From: Lentisphaerota bacterium
Lineage (GTDB): Bacteria > Verrucomicrobiota > Kiritimatiellia > CAIQIC01 > Lenti-01
Length of the DNA: 45,192 bases
Reading direction: 5' to 3'
Assembly: GCA_012514035.1 (NCBI GenBank)
Contig: JAAZBB010000079.1
Location: forward strand, 1-45,192
The translations under genes were made by a program, and so were the position numbers. Every line of letters starts with the position of its first letter. The first letter of the stretch is position 1. A model generated the notes under the pieces. It was not told the origin of the DNA and did no database searches. It was given only the letters and a program-made list of their open reading frames with translations. Positions 43,847 through 45,192 of the stretch are shown piece by piece.

Positions 43847-45192
43847 TGAACATTCTCGGCATCAGCGCCTTTTACCACGACTCCGCCGCCGCCCTCGTTC
43901 GCGACGGCCGGATCATCGCCGCCGCCCAGGAGGAGCGCTTCACGCGCAAGAAGCACGATTCCAATTTCCCGACCCACGCCGTCCGCTACTGCCTCGCCGA
44001 GGGCGGCGTCGGACCCGGCCAGCTCGACGCCGTGGCCTTCTACGACAAGCCTATCAACAAGTTCGCCCGCATCCTCGAAACCTACATCGGGGTCGCCCCC
44101 AAGGGCCTCAAGTCCTTCATGATGGCCCTGCCGATCTGGATGAAGCAGAAGTTGTGGATTCCCCCCGAGATCGAAACCGCCCTCGAGCAGGCCGGCATCC
44201 CCATGCCGCCGGAAATCTTCTTCCCCGAGCACCACGAATCGCACGCCGGCAGCGCCTTCTATCCCTCCCCCTACGAAAGCGCCGCCATCCTGACCGTGGA
44301 CGGCGTCGGTGAATGGGCCACCAGCACCATCGGCCACGGCCGGGGAAACGAGGTCAATATCCTCGAGGAACTCCGCTTCCCCCACTCCATCGGACTGCTC
44401 TATTCCGCCTTTACCTACTTCACCGGATTCAAGGTCAACTCTGGCGAGTACAAGCTGATGGGCCTGGCCCCCTACGGCAAGCCCGTCTATGTGGACCTCA
44501 TCTACGACAAGCTGCTCGACCTGCGCGATGACGGCTCGTTCCGCCTCGATCTCAACTACTTCGGCTATCTCGACAGCCTGACCATGACCAACAACCGCTT
44601 CGACGAGCTGTTCGGCGGTCCCCCGCGCAAGTCCGAATCCGACCTGACCCAGCGCGAGATGGACATCGCCGCCTCCATCCAGGTCGTCACCGAAGACATC
44701 GTCCTGCGCATGGCCCGCCACGCCCGCGAGCTGACCGGCGAGAAATACCTGTGCCTGGCCGGGGGCGTCGCCCTCAACTGCGTGGCTAACGGCCGCCTCC
44801 TGCGCGAACGCATCTTCGACGACATCTGGATCCAGCCCGCCGCCGGCGACGCCGGCGGCGCCCTCGGCTGCGCCCTCATCGCCTGGCACCAGGTCAAGGG
44901 CAACCCCCGCACCGCCGACGGCCGCCGCGACCAAATGAACGGCGCCTATCTCGGCCCCGACTTCTCCGACGACGAAATCGGCGCGTTTCTCCAGGCCAAG
45001 GGCTATCCCGCCGTGAAGCACGACGGCCCCGAATGGGCCCGGACCATCGCCCGCCTCATCGCCGACGAAAACGTCATCGGCCTGTGCCAGGGCCGGATGG
45101 AATTCGGCCCGCGCGCCCTCGGCGGGCGCTCCATCATCGGCGACGCCCGCTCGCCCAAGATGCAGTCCATCATGAATCTCAAGATCAAGTAC
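43846..45192 (+). CDS. NodU/CmcH-family carbamoyltransferase, 3' end outside window
   Basis: The open frame runs from ATG 43846 to the last base (449 codons) with no stop, so the C-terminus is missing. It begins MNILGISAFYHDSAAALVRD, as in the TobZ/NodU Kae1-like domain. Further family motifs are AAQEERFTRKKHDSNFP, the metal-binding His residues in FPEHHESHAGSAFY, VDGVGEWATSTIG, EYKLMGLAPYGKP, CLAGGVALNCVANGRL and GRMEFGPRALGGRSIIGD. It transfers a carbamoyl group from carbamoyl phosphate via carbamoyl-AMP to a hydroxyl, often of a sugar. Glycan decoration or secondary metabolism are both possible; the SxtJ-like neighbour fits both. Confidence 0.93.
   Translation, partial: MNILGISAFYHDSAAALVRDGRIIAAAQEERFTRKKHDSNFPTHAVRYCLAEGGVGPGQLDAVAFYDKPINKFARILETYIGVAPKGLKSFMMALPIWMKQKLWIPPEIETALEQAGIPMPPEIFFPEHHESHAGSAFYPSPYESAAILTVDGVGEWATSTIGHGRGNEVNILEELRFPHSIGLLYSAFTYFTGFKVNSGEYKLMGLAPYGKPVYVDLIYDKLLDLRDDGSFRLDLNYFGYLDSLTMTNNRFDELFGGPPRKSESDLTQREMDIAASIQVVTEDIVLRMARHARELTGEKYLCLAGGVALNCVANGRLLRERIFDDIWIQPAAGDAGGALGCALIAWHQVKGNPRTADGRRDQMNGAYLGPDFSDDEIGAFLQAKGYPAVKHDGPEWARTIARLIADENVIGLCQGRMEFGPRALGGRSIIGDARSPKMQSIMNLKIKY

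Overview
The window is one contig fragment from a GC-rich, Gram-negative-type, probably anaerobic bacterium. Evidence for the lifestyle is a HydF maturase for [FeFe]-hydrogenase, an NfnAB-type ferredoxin/NAD(P) transhydrogenase pair, a PEP-CTERM exported protein, nucleotide-sugar genes for an O-antigen-like glycan, and intergenic spaces full of short inverted and dispersed repeats. This mix fits the PVC superphylum (Kiritimatiellota/Verrucomicrobiota-like). That placement is inference; no rRNA gene is present to prove it.

Layout. 1-2560 (+): arsenic/redox cluster of a thioredoxin-like protein (5' cut), a CcdA/ArsG-type membrane protein, a doubly damaged arsC and an ACR3 arsenite exporter. 2708-5474 (+): Na/phosphate cotransporter with PhoU-like tail, and a diacylglycerol/lipid kinase. 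5492-5600: four 17-bp palindromes in a convergent gap. 5627-8974 (-): gatCAB, with an inverted-repeat element wedged between gatA and gatB. 9729-10970 (-): hydF. 11157-11792 (+): PEP-CTERM gene with an in-frame amber stop. 12189-16300 (-): DjlA-like co-chaperone and mfd. 16301-18689: a repeat-rich accessory pocket holding a PIN toxin with a broken antitoxin, an AbiEii-like nucleotidyltransferase with a small partner, and a fragment that reads like the template repeat of a diversity-generating retroelement (DGR). 18690-20267 (-): D-aminoacylase-type amidohydrolase. 20457-22883 (+): PhoB/PhoR-like two-component pair. 22905-24973 (-): nadE and a hotdog thioesterase. 25050-25508 (+): Tsr3/DTW-like protein.

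25616-33212 is a surface-glycan region. On the minus strand are a polytopic GT-C-like protein, a GT2 glycosyltransferase and a nucleotide-sugar epimerase. On the plus strand are a WbpE-like aminotransferase, a WbpB-like oxidoreductase and a WbpD-like acetyltransferase, the set used to make UDP-2,3-diacetamido-hexuronic acid. A four-helix-bundle (S23/Avd-like) gene bounded by inverted repeats interrupts this operon. 33839-37824 (-): GNAT, a NYN-like protein and nfnAB. 37889-37964 (-): tRNA-Phe. Then HIT protein (+), ligA (-), a fumarase-type lyase (+), a sigma-region-4-like DNA-binding protein (+), and an SxtJ-like membrane protein with a NodU-type carbamoyltransferase running off the right edge.

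The features most worth following are the DGR-like Asn-rich segment, the four-palindrome array, the inverted-repeat-bounded four-helix gene that now supplies the start of its neighbour, and the general pattern of dispersed repeats at or inside gene ends.
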